Part shown: piece after piece, positions 51,330-60,323 of the stretch
How positions within the stretch are numbered: position 1 is the stretch's first letter
Layout of the letters: every line of letters begins with the position of its first letter
DNA from: an uncultured Campylobacter sp.
GTDB lineage: Bacteria > Campylobacterota > Campylobacteria > Campylobacterales > Campylobacteraceae
DNA: 64,000 bases
NCBI RefSeq assembly: GCF_937959485.1
Contig: NZ_CALGPY010000014.1
Coordinates: forward strand, 248,001-312,000
Direction: 5' to 3'
Made by a program: the position numbers and the translations under genes
Notes under the pieces: generated by a model
Databases searched by the model: none
What the model was told of the DNA's origin: nothing
What the model saw: the letters and a program-made list of their open reading frames with translations, nothing else

Positions 51330-52170
51330 ATTGTTTTTGGCGGACAAGCCCGCGGGCATAGGCAGCAATAAATTTTTAAGCGCTCTTAAGCGCAAATACG
51401 GCGTGAAAAAGGCTGGCTTTAGCGGCACGCTCGATCCCTTCGCAAGCGGCGCGCTGATCGTGGCATTTGGGCAATACGCGCGCTTTTTTAGGTTTTTGAA
51501 AAAGGAGCCAAAAGTTTACACTGCGACGTTGTGGCTGGGCGCGCAAAGCCCAAGCGGCGATAACGAAAACATAGGGCGCGTGGAGCAAATTCCACCGCTT
51601 TCGCGCGAGGTTTTAGACGTCGCGATGGCGCAAATGCGCGGCGAGATAAAATTTATCCCGCCCGCCTTCAGCGCCAAGAAAATTGACGGCGTGCGCGCAT
51701 ACAAGCTCGCTCGCGCGGGCGAAGAGGTGAGCTTGAAAGAGAACTCGATGCGGGTTTTTGATGCCGAAATTTTAAGTTACGCTCACCCCTTCGTAAGCTT
51801 TCGCGTTGCGCTTAGCGAGGGCGGATACGTGCGCTCTTTTGCGCAAATTTTTGCCGAGAAGCTAGGCGTTACGGGTACGCTAAGTGCGCTTAGACGGGAA
51901 AGCGAGGGGGCTTTTGATTTGAAAGATCCGCGCTTTGCGGACGAGGCGGCGCTAAATCCGCTCGAGTTTTTGGATCTTAAGCCGAACTTTTACGACGGCG
52001 ATGCGCGCGACGTGATCTTGGGCAAGAAGCTCGCTGCAAAGGATCTGGCGAGCCGCGCGGACGGGCGCTATTTGCTTATCTGCGGCGATTTTTATTCGAT
52101 CATCGAGATTAGCGCGGGAGAGGTGAGGTATCTGTGGAATGACGTTCCGATCGCGGGCGGCGCGTTTTAA
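51322..52170 (+). CDS. truB: tRNA pseudouridine-55 synthase TruB
   Basis: Isomerises U55 in the T arm of tRNAs. The 282-residue protein starts LFLADKPAGIGSNKFL and has the catalytic aspartate D38 in GFSGTLDPFASG, then KVYTATLWLGAQSPSGDNE near 72 and PPAFSAKKIDGVRAY near 114. It overlaps uvrD by eight bases. After it, where csrA stands in C. jejuni, there is an 817-base gene-free stretch. Confidence 0.95.
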   Translation: MNRLFLADKPAGIGSNKFLSALKRKYGVKKAGFSGTLDPFASGALIVAFGQYARFFRFLKKEPKVYTATLWLGAQSPSGDNENIGRVEQIPPLSREVLDVAMAQMRGEIKFIPPAFSAKKIDGVRAYKLARAGEEVSLKENSMRVFDAEILSYAHPFVSFRVALSEGGYVRSFAQIFAEKLGVTGTLSALRRESEGAFDLKDPRFADEAALNPLEFLDLKPNFYDGDARDVILGKKLAAKDLASRADGRYLLICGDFYSIIEISAGEVRYLWNDVPIAGGAF

Positions 52171-52987
52171 TCAGCGGCTCCAGCCTGCGACGGAATTTTG
52201 ATCGGGCGGCCCTGGCTTGAAATTTGAGCGGTTATAAATAGGGCGCGTTTTAAATTTGCTAGCATAGCACGCCTCCCTGCGCGGTTAAATTTTATCGTGC
52301 GGAGCAGCGAGTGAGAGATCACGCTTTTTCGTTGCGCACAGATCGCAAAATCGGCATCGGGCGGCGTAAATTTAAACGTGCGACTAGGCAGGCGACGTTC
52401 GCTTGTGAAAAGGAATAAATCCATGGGGTTAAATTTAAACGCGACCAAGCGGCGTTTTGATTTGCTTTTTGCCGCGCGACGGCGACGCACTGCGAGATTA
52501 AAATTTCGCGATTTAAAAAGCGCGCAGGTTAGGCTTATTGCGGCGCAGCAAGCAGCTTTTGTCGAATGAAATTTCGGCTTGCGGTAATGCGTAGTCTGTG
52601 CCGATGGGTTTGATTTTGTAGCGGGCGGCGTATCGCTAAACTAAATTTATGACCTAGTGCGGCGTGCAGCGGTGCGGTTAGAATTTTGCTAGCTCGGAAT
52701 TTTAATCGCTAAGATAGATTTGCGCTGCGAGTTGAAATTTAGCTGCGTGCGTTGCGGATTTAAATTCCGCGCCTTATAAATTTACGTATCGGGCGCTGCG
52801 ATCGCGGGTTAAATTCCGCGGTGCGCACTTCACGGCACGCGGTTTTGAAATTTTAATCGCACTGGACGGGGCGCGCCGCAGGCTGAAATTTAACTCGCGC
52901 GCGGATCGGAATTTAATCGCGCTATAGATGGGCATGTCGCAGGCTGAAATTTAACGCAAGCGCGCCAAAGCACAGAAGGAGTAAAAT
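52171..52987. other. Gene-free repeat-rich stretch at the usual csrA position
   Basis: 817 bases between truB and ispE. I read both strands for a csrA-like start (MLILSRK...) and found none. Small open frames at 52167-52490 (minus) and 52378-52569 (plus) are basic and low in complexity. The right part contains an imperfect tandem duplication of about 58 bases (52844-52901 and 52903-52961), both copies with TTTAATCGC and CGCAGGCTGAAATTTAAC. Confidence 0.7.
52844..52961. repeat. Imperfect tandem duplication of about 58 bases
   Basis: The two halves share, in order, GAATTTTAATCGC or GGAATTTAATCGC, a diverged middle (CTGGACGGGGC / CTATAGATGGGC), then CGCAGGCTGAAATTTAAC exactly, and a CGCGCG-rich end. 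Confidence 0.75.
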
Positions 52988-53731
52988 TTGAAGGCTTATA
53001 CAAAGATCAATGTTTTTTTAAAAGTCGTCGGCACGCGCGGCGGTTACCACGAGATCGCCTCGCGCTTCGTGCTGCGTAGGGAGCTTTTTGATGAGATAAG
53101 CTTCGAGCGCGCGAGCGGCTTTGCGCTTGAATGCGACGCCGCGCAGATCGCGGATAATATAATTTTAAAAGCCAAGGCGGCGCTCGAGCAGGCGGGCTTT
53201 GCGCGTGAGCTTGCGGAATTTTTCGGCTCGCACAAGATCGTTCTTAAAAAACGTATTCCGATCGGCGCGGGTCTTGGGGGCGGCAGTAGCGATGCGGCGG
53301 CGTTTTTGCGGCTTGCGAACGAGGAATTAAATTTAAAAATTCCACGCGAGCGGCTCATCGCGATCGCGCAAAATATCGGCGCGGACGTCGCGTTTTTTGT
53401 TAGCGGGCTTGAGGTCGCAAACGTGCGCGGCATCGGCGAGATCATCGAGCCTTTCGAGGACCGCCTGCCCGCGATCGAAATTTTAACGCCCGCGATCTTT
53501 TGCTCCACGGCGGCGGTTTATAACGAGTTTCGCGCAAGCTTTATGCAAAACATAAATGCCGCGCAGGCTCGGCAGATGCTTAGCCTAAGCAGCGAGCAGC
53601 TGCTAGCGCGATACGGCGGCCCCCGGCTAAACGATCTTTTCGCGCCGTGCATAAAGCTATATCCGCAGATGAGCAAGTATCGCGATATGTTTCTAAGCGG
53701 CAGCGGCAGTAGCGTGTTTTTCTTAAAATAA
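52988..53731 (+). CDS. ispE: 4-diphosphocytidyl-2-C-methyl-D-erythritol kinase IspE
   Basis: GHMP-type kinase of the non-mevalonate (MEP) isoprenoid pathway. 247 residues: AYTKINVFLKVVG at the start with the catalytic-lysine region, the ATP loop PIGAGLGGGSSDAAAFL near 91, GADVAFF near 135 and a C-terminal GSGSSVFF loop. Translation begins at TTG 52988 with AAGGAG six bases before it; no ATG fits. Shorter than E. coli IspE (283) but similar to epsilonproteobacterial ones. Confidence 0.93.
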   Translation: MKAYTKINVFLKVVGTRGGYHEIASRFVLRRELFDEISFERASGFALECDAAQIADNIILKAKAALEQAGFARELAEFFGSHKIVLKKRIPIGAGLGGGSSDAAAFLRLANEELNLKIPRERLIAIAQNIGADVAFFVSGLEVANVRGIGEIIEPFEDRLPAIEILTPAIFCSTAAVYNEFRASFMQNINAAQARQMLSLSSEQLLARYGGPRLNDLFAPCIKLYPQMSKYRDMFLSGSGSSVFFLK

Positions 53732-53846
53732 AAATTCCAAGGCGCACGGTTAAAATTTAAAAGATAAAATTTAAAATTCCGTCGCGACCGCTTTTAAATT
53801 TAAGCAAAAACGGGCTAAGCTTAGGGTCAAATTTAGAAGGAAAAAG

Positions 53847-54311
53847 ATGAAAGAACTGAGTAAAAATCGCAAGGCATTTCACGATTTTACGATACTTGAA
53901 AGCTTTGAAGCGGGCATCGTGCTAAAGGGCAGCGAGGTCAAAGCTCTGCGCGCGGGTAGGGGCAATCTCAAAGATAGCTTTTGTCGCGTGATCCGCGGCG
54001 AGCTGTTTTTGCTAAACGCGCATATCAGCTATCTTGAAAGCACCAACGCCCATTTTCGTCCCGATGAAGGGGCGGCGCGAAAGCTTTTGATGCACCGAAA
54101 GCAGATCGACAAACTGCTTGGCGCGGTTAGCAAAGAGGGCCTTACCATCGTGGTTTTGTCGCTGTATCTGAATGATAAAAACCGCGTAAAGGCGCGCATC
54201 GCTTTGGCTAGTGGCAAAAATCTGCACGATAAGCGCGAATCGCTAAAGCGCAAGGAAGCCGACCGCGAAGCGCAAAGCGCGATGAAGCGATACGACAAGC
54301 ATTCATTTTAA
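53847..54311 (+). CDS. smpB: SsrA-binding protein SmpB
   Basis: Partner of tmRNA in rescuing stalled ribosomes. The 154-residue protein has NRKAFHDFTILESFEAGIVL, LKGSEVKALRAGRGNLKDSF and a C-terminal basic tail KRKEADREAQSAMKRYDK, the part that mimics the codon-anticodon helix in the ribosome. Length is normal. AGAAGGAAAAAG precedes the ATG. It follows ispE as in C. jejuni. No tmRNA gene was seen in the window. Confidence 0.96.
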   Translation: MKELSKNRKAFHDFTILESFEAGIVLKGSEVKALRAGRGNLKDSFCRVIRGELFLLNAHISYLESTNAHFRPDEGAARKLLMHRKQIDKLLGAVSKEGLTIVVLSLYLNDKNRVKARIALASGKNLHDKRESLKRKEADREAQSAMKRYDKHSF

Positions 54312-54328
54312 ATTCACAAAACTTTGGT

Positions 54329-54334
54329 TAAAAT
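54329..54334 (+). promoter_or_regulatory. Putative -10 box (TAAAAT) for the thioredoxin-clpS-clpA-aat operon
   Basis: TTTGGTTAAAATGCGGG lies 32 bases upstream of the ATG at 54367, just after the smpB stop. Confidence 0.45.
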
Positions 54335-54366
54335 GCGGGCTTAAATTTAAACCCGAAGGAAATGCA

Positions 54367-55065
54367 ATGAAGAAATTTTTACTATCATGTTTGACAATTT
54401 TTGTTTTAAGTGGCTGCGGAGATGATTCGCAGAAAAAGACGGGCTCTGCTGGCGAGAATCCTGCCGCGAGCGAGAATCAGATGGCAAAAAATTCCGCTCA
54501 AGATAAAAATGGCGAGCGTATTGGCGGAGAAAGTGGCGAGGAGGTAGCTTTTACGCCGTTTAAAACGGGCGAACGATTTACGCTTAAAAGCGTCGTAGGC
54601 GGTGAGGTAACGATCGAGCGCACAGAAAAGGGCTTTAAGCTTGCGGACAGCGATAAAATTTTAATGTTTGATATTTTTGGTACATACTGTCAGCCGTGCC
54701 GCATCGAAGCGCCGCATCTGATGGACTTTCAGCTAAAAAATTCCGCGGATTTTCTGATGGTCGGCTTGATTTATTTTGAGGATATTACCGATGCGCAGGT
54801 GATCGAAAATTTTACGAAAAAGTTCAATGCGTATTATTTCATCTCCAATTCGAAACAAAACGAGCGTATAGTGGGTCAAATTTTAAGCGACATCGGTTAT
54901 CGCCATGCGCTTTCGATCCCTTTTAAAGTAGTACTTAAAGACGGAAAATATCAAAGGCTTACCGACATTAACGAGGGTGATGAGCGGGGCAAGCCGTATT
55001 ACTTAGGCATGGTCGATACTGATGTGATAAAAAGCGATATCGCCAGGATAAAAAATGGCAACTAA
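54367..55065 (+). CDS. TlpA/thioredoxin-like lipoprotein
   Basis: 232 residues: lipoprotein signal with lipobox LSGC, a Ser/Gly/Glu-rich spacer (about 20-60), then a thioredoxin fold with the active site C108-Q-P-C111 in FGTYCQPCRIEAPHL. Such TlpA/ResA proteins reduce or oxidise periplasmic disulfides, for example in cytochrome c maturation. From memory C. jejuni has a thioredoxin-like gene at this position (Cj1106). It overlaps clpS by 11 bases, so it heads the clpS-clpA-aat operon. Confidence 0.88.
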   Translation: MKKFLLSCLTIFVLSGCGDDSQKKTGSAGENPAASENQMAKNSAQDKNGERIGGESGEEVAFTPFKTGERFTLKSVVGGEVTIERTEKGFKLADSDKILMFDIFGTYCQPCRIEAPHLMDFQLKNSADFLMVGLIYFEDITDAQVIENFTKKFNAYYFISNSKQNERIVGQILSDIGYRHALSIPFKVVLKDGKYQRLTDINEGDERGKPYYLGMVDTDVIKSDIARIKNGN

Positions 55066-55360
55066 AACCGGTGTGCAGATTCACACTCGCGCCAAAACAA
55101 AATCTTTCGTGCCTCGTCCGTATAAGGTGATTTTGCTAAACGACGACGTGACGACGATGGATTTCGTGGTTTATATTTTGATGGAGATTTTCGCCAAAAA
55201 CTTTAACGACGCCGTAGATTTAATGATGAAAGTTCATAAGCAGGGTCGCGCGGTTTGCGGCGCGTATCCTAAAGAGATAGCCGAGTGCAAGCAACAAGCG
55301 GTTTTACAAGCGGCAAAGGCCGCAGGATTCCCTCTTAGATGTGAGATCGAAGAGGATTAA
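55055..55360 (+). CDS. clpS: ClpS adaptor
   Basis: Adaptor that delivers N-degron substrates to ClpA. 101 residues: a flexible N-terminus, then PRPYKVILLNDDVTTMDFVVYIL with the NDD motif and the binding-pocket residues, and KVHKQGRAVCGAYPKEIAECK with the conserved histidine. The ATG lies inside the 3' end of the thioredoxin gene, so translation is coupled. Next to clpA and aat it completes an N-degron pathway cassette. Confidence 0.96.
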   Translation: MATKTGVQIHTRAKTKSFVPRPYKVILLNDDVTTMDFVVYILMEIFAKNFNDAVDLMMKVHKQGRAVCGAYPKEIAECKQQAVLQAAKAAGFPLRCEIEED

Positions 55361-55375
55361 ATTTAAAGGAAAGCA

Positions 55376-57757
55376 ATGATAGGATTTTTTTTAAACAAAC
55401 ATTTTGAACAAGCAATCAGCGTCGCAAACGACGGCGAGGACGAATATATCACCACTTCGCACGTAGTTTACGCGATTTTTAAATACAATAAGCCCTTTCA
55501 CGGGCTCATCGCCAAAGAAATTCCGGATATTAACTACCTAAATATCTTGGATAATCTGGGCGGGCTTTTGGATATGATGCCTAAATCAAGCGGCAAGGAT
55601 CCGGCGCAGACGATAGAATTTAAGCAGTTCTATACTGAATTAAATAATGCCAAAGAGCCTAAAAACGAGCTTGATTTTATGCTTAAAATTTTAAATGATA
55701 AGGAAAACGACTGCACTAAAATTTTAAATCACTACGGTATCAATGCCGCGATTTTTGAGCTTATCGTGCGAAAGTACAAATCTGCTTTCGATCACCGCGA
55801 TGAGGTCGTTTCTCGCGACGAAGCCGCAGCGATTAAGCTAAACTCATACGATATCGATGATATCACGCATGCGATGAATTACGACGAAAGTCGCAGGCAG
55901 TGGCAGAATACGGAATTTGAGCCTGCGTTTGAGGGCGAAAAGGACGCCATAAACGAGCGCGATATTAAAAAAGACTCGCCTAGCTCACTTTATACAGCGA
56001 ATCTCAATAAAATTGCGCTTGAGGGTAAGATCGATCCACTCATCGGACGCGAAAAAGAGATCGAAAAGACGCTGCAAACCCTCTGTCGCCGCAAGAAAAA
56101 CAATCCTATCTTAGTGGGCGAAGCAGGAGTTGGTAAAACAGCGATCATCGAGGGTATCGCGCTAAAAATCGTCCTCGGCGAAGTGCCAGAAAAGCTAAAA
56201 AACAAGGTGATTTACGCCCTTGATGCTGGCGCGCTAATCGCAGGTACTACGCTGCGCGGGGAGTTTGAGGAGAGGCTAAAGGATCTCATAGACGAGTTTA
56301 GCGCCAATCAAAACGCGATTTTATTTATCGATGAAATTCACACGATCGTTGGCGCAGGCACGGGCAATCGCAACGAGCTTGATATGTCAAATATCCTAAA
56401 ACCTTCGCTTGCAAGCGGCGAGCTATCGGTCATCGGCGCTACTACATACGGCGAATACCGCTCGTTTTCGCAGGATAAAGCGCTTAGCCGCAGGTTTTGC
56501 AAGATCGATGTAAGCGAGCCTAGCATTGACGATAGCGTCGAAATTTTAAAAGGCGTAGCCAAAAAATATGAGGAATTTCACGGCGTGAAATTTAGCGACG
56601 AAATTTTGCGTGATAGCGTAACGCTTGCTAAAAAATATCAAAGCGATAAATTCCTTCCCGATAGCGCCATTGATCTCATCGACGAGGTGGGCGCTAGCTT
56701 TGCATTTAAGCCGCACGAAGCTCCGCTTGAAATCAGCAAGGACGATTTAGTAAATACGCTTTCGATTAGCGCAAATATCGCAAATTTAAGTAGTAGTGTC
56801 GATAATAAACAGGTACTAAAAAATCTGGAAGCCAATATCAAGCGCGAAATTTTCGGTCAAGACGAGGCGGTTAGCAGCCTTTGCAAGGCGCTTTTGCGCT
56901 CTTACGCCGGGCTTGGAGGCGCAAGCTCCCCAATCGGCGTATTTTTATTTGCAGGTAGCAGCGGTGTGGGCAAAAGTGAGCTAGCCAAGGTCTTAGCCGC
57001 GCAGCTTGGAGTGCATTTTGAGCGCTATGATATGAGCGAATATATGGAAGCTCACAGCGTCTCTAGGCTCATCGGAGCACCTCCTGGATACGTGGGCTTT
57101 GAAAATGGCGGAATTTTAACGAATAACATTAAAAAGCACCCCTACAGCGTCATTTTATTTGATGAGGTAGAAAAAGCTCATCCTAGCATGACGAATATTT
57201 TTTTAGGAATTTTCGATAACGCAAGTCTTACCGATAACAACGGCGTTATGACCGATTTTAAAAATACTATCATAATAATGACGTCGAATTTAGGCACGAA
57301 AGAAGCGCCGCAAGTTGGATTTACGAAGGACGAGAGCTATAAAGTAGATAGCGCCATAAAAAGCTTCTTTGCGCCGGAATTTCGCAACCGCATCGATAAA
57401 ATCATAAATTTTAACCGCTTAAGCGGCGAAATTTTAGAAAAGATCGTGGATAAAACTATCGGTGAGCTGGAGTCGCAGCTAAAGAACGTAAAGATTAGTC
57501 TAAACAAGGAAGCAAAAGATTTGATTATCTCACGTGGCTATTCAGACGAGTTTGGAGCGCGAAATTTAAAGCGCGAGATCAGCTCTCAGATCAGCGATCA
57601 TATAAGCGGCGAGCTGCTTTTTGGCGCGCTGCAAGAGGGCGGCTTGGTTAGCGTGAGCGTAAAAGATGGCGAGCTAAGCTTTAGCTTTGCTTCTACGCCT
57701 TTGTCGCAGATAGAAAAAAAGCAACCCGCACTAGCTCAAAGCAGTGTCGTTAAATAA
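55376..57757 (+). CDS. clpA: ClpA ATPase, unfoldase of ClpAP
   Basis: AAA+ unfoldase feeding ClpP. 793 residues: an N-domain (about 1-140), a long charged linker (about 140-208), D1 with Walker A VGEAGVGKTAII (about 248-259) and Walker B ILFIDEIHTIVGAG, the arginine-finger region LSRRFCKIDV, and D2 with Walker A FAGSSGVGKSEL and Walker B VILFDEVEKAH, ending in a typical C-terminal domain (GYSDEFGARNLKREI). It is longer than E. coli ClpA (758), chiefly in the N-terminal linker. Its TAA overlaps the aat ATG by one base. Confidence 0.95.
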   Translation: MIGFFLNKHFEQAISVANDGEDEYITTSHVVYAIFKYNKPFHGLIAKEIPDINYLNILDNLGGLLDMMPKSSGKDPAQTIEFKQFYTELNNAKEPKNELDFMLKILNDKENDCTKILNHYGINAAIFELIVRKYKSAFDHRDEVVSRDEAAAIKLNSYDIDDITHAMNYDESRRQWQNTEFEPAFEGEKDAINERDIKKDSPSSLYTANLNKIALEGKIDPLIGREKEIEKTLQTLCRRKKNNPILVGEAGVGKTAIIEGIALKIVLGEVPEKLKNKVIYALDAGALIAGTTLRGEFEERLKDLIDEFSANQNAILFIDEIHTIVGAGTGNRNELDMSNILKPSLASGELSVIGATTYGEYRSFSQDKALSRRFCKIDVSEPSIDDSVEILKGVAKKYEEFHGVKFSDEILRDSVTLAKKYQSDKFLPDSAIDLIDEVGASFAFKPHEAPLEISKDDLVNTLSISANIANLSSSVDNKQVLKNLEANIKREIFGQDEAVSSLCKALLRSYAGLGGASSPIGVFLFAGSSGVGKSELAKVLAAQLGVHFERYDMSEYMEAHSVSRLIGAPPGYVGFENGGILTNNIKKHPYSVILFDEVEKAHPSMTNIFLGIFDNASLTDNNGVMTDFKNTIIIMTSNLGTKEAPQVGFTKDESYKVDSAIKSFFAPEFRNRIDKIINFNRLSGEILEKIVDKTIGELESQLKNVKISLNKEAKDLIISRGYSDEFGARNLKREISSQISDHISGELLFGALQEGGLVSVSVKDGELSFSFASTPLSQIEKKQPALAQSSVVK

Positions 57758-58440
57758 TGGCTCGGTTTTACGATTTTCCAGATCCTATGGATGCGCCCGA
57801 TTTTGCGCCGCTTGCAAGTGGTGGCGATCTGAGCGAGGATTGCTTGCTTAGTGCTTATAGTGCAGGGATATTTCCGTGGTTTAACGAGGATGAGCCGATT
57901 TTATGGTGGTCGCCCGATCCGCGTGCAGTGCTTGATCCGTGCGAAGTGCGTGTGCAAAAGTCCATTAAGCCCTATCTTAAGCGATATGAAGTGAAATTTG
58001 ACGCGAATTTTAAGGGCTTCATCGAGCGCTGCAAAGACGTACGAAAAAAAGAGAGCGACGGCACGTGGATCAGCGAGCAGATCGTGCAGGCTTACTCGCG
58101 TTTGGCAGCAGACGGTTACGCTCACAGCGTCGAGGCGTACGAGGACGGCGAGCTTGTGGGTGGGCTATACGGACTAATTTTTGGGCGTGTGTTTTGCGGC
58201 GAGAGTATGCTGAGCCTAAAGAGCAATGCTTCGAAAGTTGCGCTGATTAGGCTTTGTGAGGTGCTTGCAAATTTCGGCTTTCTAATCGATTGTCAGATTA
58301 TGAACGAGCATCTGAAATTTATGGGTGCTAAAGAGATGCCGCGAGCGGAATTCCTCGCTCTATTTGCTGAGCTTAGTGCGCAAGATAGCGGCTTTGAGCG
58401 CTTTGCGGATCTTAAAGTTCCGCGCGGAGCGCAGCATTGA
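57757..58440 (+). CDS. aat: Leucyl/phenylalanyl-tRNA-protein transferase Aat
   Basis: Adds Leu or Phe to N-terminal Lys/Arg of proteins, creating N-degrons that ClpS recognises. The 227-residue protein has FPDPMDAPD, AYSAGIFPWFNEDEPILWWSPDPRAVL near 30-60, GTWISEQIVQAYSRLAADGYAHSVEAY near 105 and FCGESMLS near 150, all family signatures. The ATG overlaps the clpA stop (TAATG). Chained to clpS and clpA it links substrate tagging to degradation. Confidence 0.96.
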   Translation: MARFYDFPDPMDAPDFAPLASGGDLSEDCLLSAYSAGIFPWFNEDEPILWWSPDPRAVLDPCEVRVQKSIKPYLKRYEVKFDANFKGFIERCKDVRKKESDGTWISEQIVQAYSRLAADGYAHSVEAYEDGELVGGLYGLIFGRVFCGESMLSLKSNASKVALIRLCEVLANFGFLIDCQIMNEHLKFMGAKEMPRAEFLALFAELSAQDSGFERFADLKVPRGAQH

Positions 58441-58502
58441 GTCAAAGCTTGAAATGCAGCAGCGTAAAAAATACGCGGAATTTAGAATTTTAAAGAAATA
58501 AG

Positions 58503-60323
58503 ATGTGGCAAAGAGATAAAAGCTCCTCGGTCGGTATGATTATCGTGATGTTTATATTCGTGCCGGCGGCGCTTTTTGTATTTTTGGCGATTTTATATTT
58601 TTGGGGCAGCACTGAGCGCAAGCTACCGCGCCTGGATGTCAATGAAACCAACAGCGCGATCCGCGGCGCGATAATCGCAGAGGATAACTACGTCGCGGCA
58701 AATTCCGTCAAACTCTACAAAGTTAGCGTCGATGCGCGCAGCATCGATAAAAACAAGCTTGATCTTTTCGTACGGCTATACTGCATCTACACGGGCGATA
58801 GTGAAAAGCGCGTCAAAAGCGCGATCGAGGGCTCTGGCGGCACGACCGTGCTGTCGTATAAAATCGACGCCAAAACCGCCGTGCATCTAAAAGAGCTTGC
58901 GTATAAGCTAAATTTAAAAAAGGTATTCGTTAGCTTCATAGGCTCAAACGGCAGGCTAAATCCGCCTATCCGCATGAGCGTGAGCGAAAGCGGCGAGAAG
59001 CGCAGCTACAATGTCGGTGATTCGCTCACTCCGTTAATTGGCTATATCAATAAAAAAGAGGTTGATGGTATCACCAAGGTTAGCGGCATCAAAGGGATCG
59101 AGAAGTACTATGAGTATTATCTAGCGCCGGTTAGAGATGAGTTTATCGTGGGCCCGCGCGATATCGGCGGCAACATCATTCTAGAGCGCAGCAGCAAAAA
59201 AACGGGCAGGATCGACGGCTATAATGTCCGCCTAAGCGTGCCGCTAACGCTGCAAAGAAAGATAGAGCGCCTAAGCGATGAGGGCGCTGATAATTACGAT
59301 GCGCGAGAAATCGTTGTGGGCATTATGAACTCCAAAACGGGCAAAATTTTATCCCTCGCGACCAATGCCCGCTATGATCCCTCAAATATAACAAAAAACG
59401 ATCTTAAGAATTTAAATTTTACCGCGAGCGAATACGCCTACGAAGTGGGCTCGATTATGAAGCCGATAATTTTCGCAATTGCCTACGACGCCAAAGCCGT
59501 CAAACCGGGCGAGATCATCAATACCTATAACGGCAGCTATAAGCTTGGTACTCGCACGATCCGCGACACGCACCCGGCTAAGCAGATGAGCGGCGAGGAG
59601 ATCATCATCCACAGCTCAAATATTGGAATGATTAAAATTTCAGAGCGGCTGGAGGGGCAGGCTATTTATGATGGGCTTATGAATTTTGGTATGTCGCAAA
59701 AAACGGGTATCGATCTGCCATATGAGCAAAGCGGAAATATACCTAGTATCAAAAGCCTGAATAATAAAATTTACAAAGCCACGATCAGCTACGGCTACGG
59801 CGCGCAGATGACTTTCCTTCAGATGCTCAATGCCTATACCGTCTTTAACAACGGCGGCGTCATGATTAGCCCGCGCCTAGTCGAAAATCTAGAAAATAAC
59901 GGCAAAACTTACATCGTCAACGAAAGCGAAACCCGCCAGGTAATCTCTAAACCTACAGCTGACGTAATCAAAGGAATTTTAATCAAGACAGTCGAGAGCG
60001 GCACTGGGCGCAAGGGTCGAGTAGCGGGGCTGCAAATCGGCGGTAAGACGGGCACTGCGCGTATCGCTAAGGGAGGCGGCTATTCGAGCGCCTATAACAG
60101 CTCGTTTTTCGGCTTTGCCAACGACGCAGATACCAGCTACACGATCGGCGTTTTGGTGCGCGAGCCTAAAAGGGGCAGCTATTACGCTGCTCAAAACGCG
60201 CTGCCGATCTTTAAGCGGGCAGTGGGAATTTTGATAGAGGAGGGCTATCTAAAGCCCGCAGCCGACGCAAACGCTACGCAAAAGGTCGAGATCAAGGATG
60301 AAGCAGTTGAAATTAAAGATTAA
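58503..60323 (+). CDS. ftsI: Peptidoglycan transpeptidase FtsI (class B PBP)
   Basis: Division-specific DD-transpeptidase in the periplasm, inserted by one N-terminal helix (about 11-35, IIVMFIFVPAALFVFLAIL). 606 residues. Catalytic motifs: S317-I-M-K320 (SxxK, nucleophile S317), S371-S-N373 (SxN), and K515-T-G (KTG, in IGGKTGTAR). The N-terminal pedestal region lies between. The start ATG has TAAAGAAATAAG, a weak ribosome-binding site. In C. jejuni the PBP gene (remembered as pbpB) lies beside fliE-flgC-flgB; none of these is here. Confidence 0.9.
   Translation: MWQRDKSSSVGMIIVMFIFVPAALFVFLAILYFWGSTERKLPRLDVNETNSAIRGAIIAEDNYVAANSVKLYKVSVDARSIDKNKLDLFVRLYCIYTGDSEKRVKSAIEGSGGTTVLSYKIDAKTAVHLKELAYKLNLKKVFVSFIGSNGRLNPPIRMSVSESGEKRSYNVGDSLTPLIGYINKKEVDGITKVSGIKGIEKYYEYYLAPVRDEFIVGPRDIGGNIILERSSKKTGRIDGYNVRLSVPLTLQRKIERLSDEGADNYDAREIVVGIMNSKTGKILSLATNARYDPSNITKNDLKNLNFTASEYAYEVGSIMKPIIFAIAYDAKAVKPGEIINTYNGSYKLGTRTIRDTHPAKQMSGEEIIIHSSNIGMIKISERLEGQAIYDGLMNFGMSQKTGIDLPYEQSGNIPSIKSLNNKIYKATISYGYGAQMTFLQMLNAYTVFNNGGVMISPRLVENLENNGKTYIVNESETRQVISKPTADVIKGILIKTVESGTGRKGRVAGLQIGGKTGTARIAKGGGYSSAYNSSFFGFANDADTSYTIGVLVREPKRGSYYAAQNALPIFKRAVGILIEEGYLKPAADANATQKVEIKDEAVEIKD

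Noticed and set aside
52378..52569. A csrA gene in the truB-ispE gap
   Set aside because: The open frame is 63 codons but its basic, Arg-rich translation shares no CsrA feature such as the MLILSRK start.
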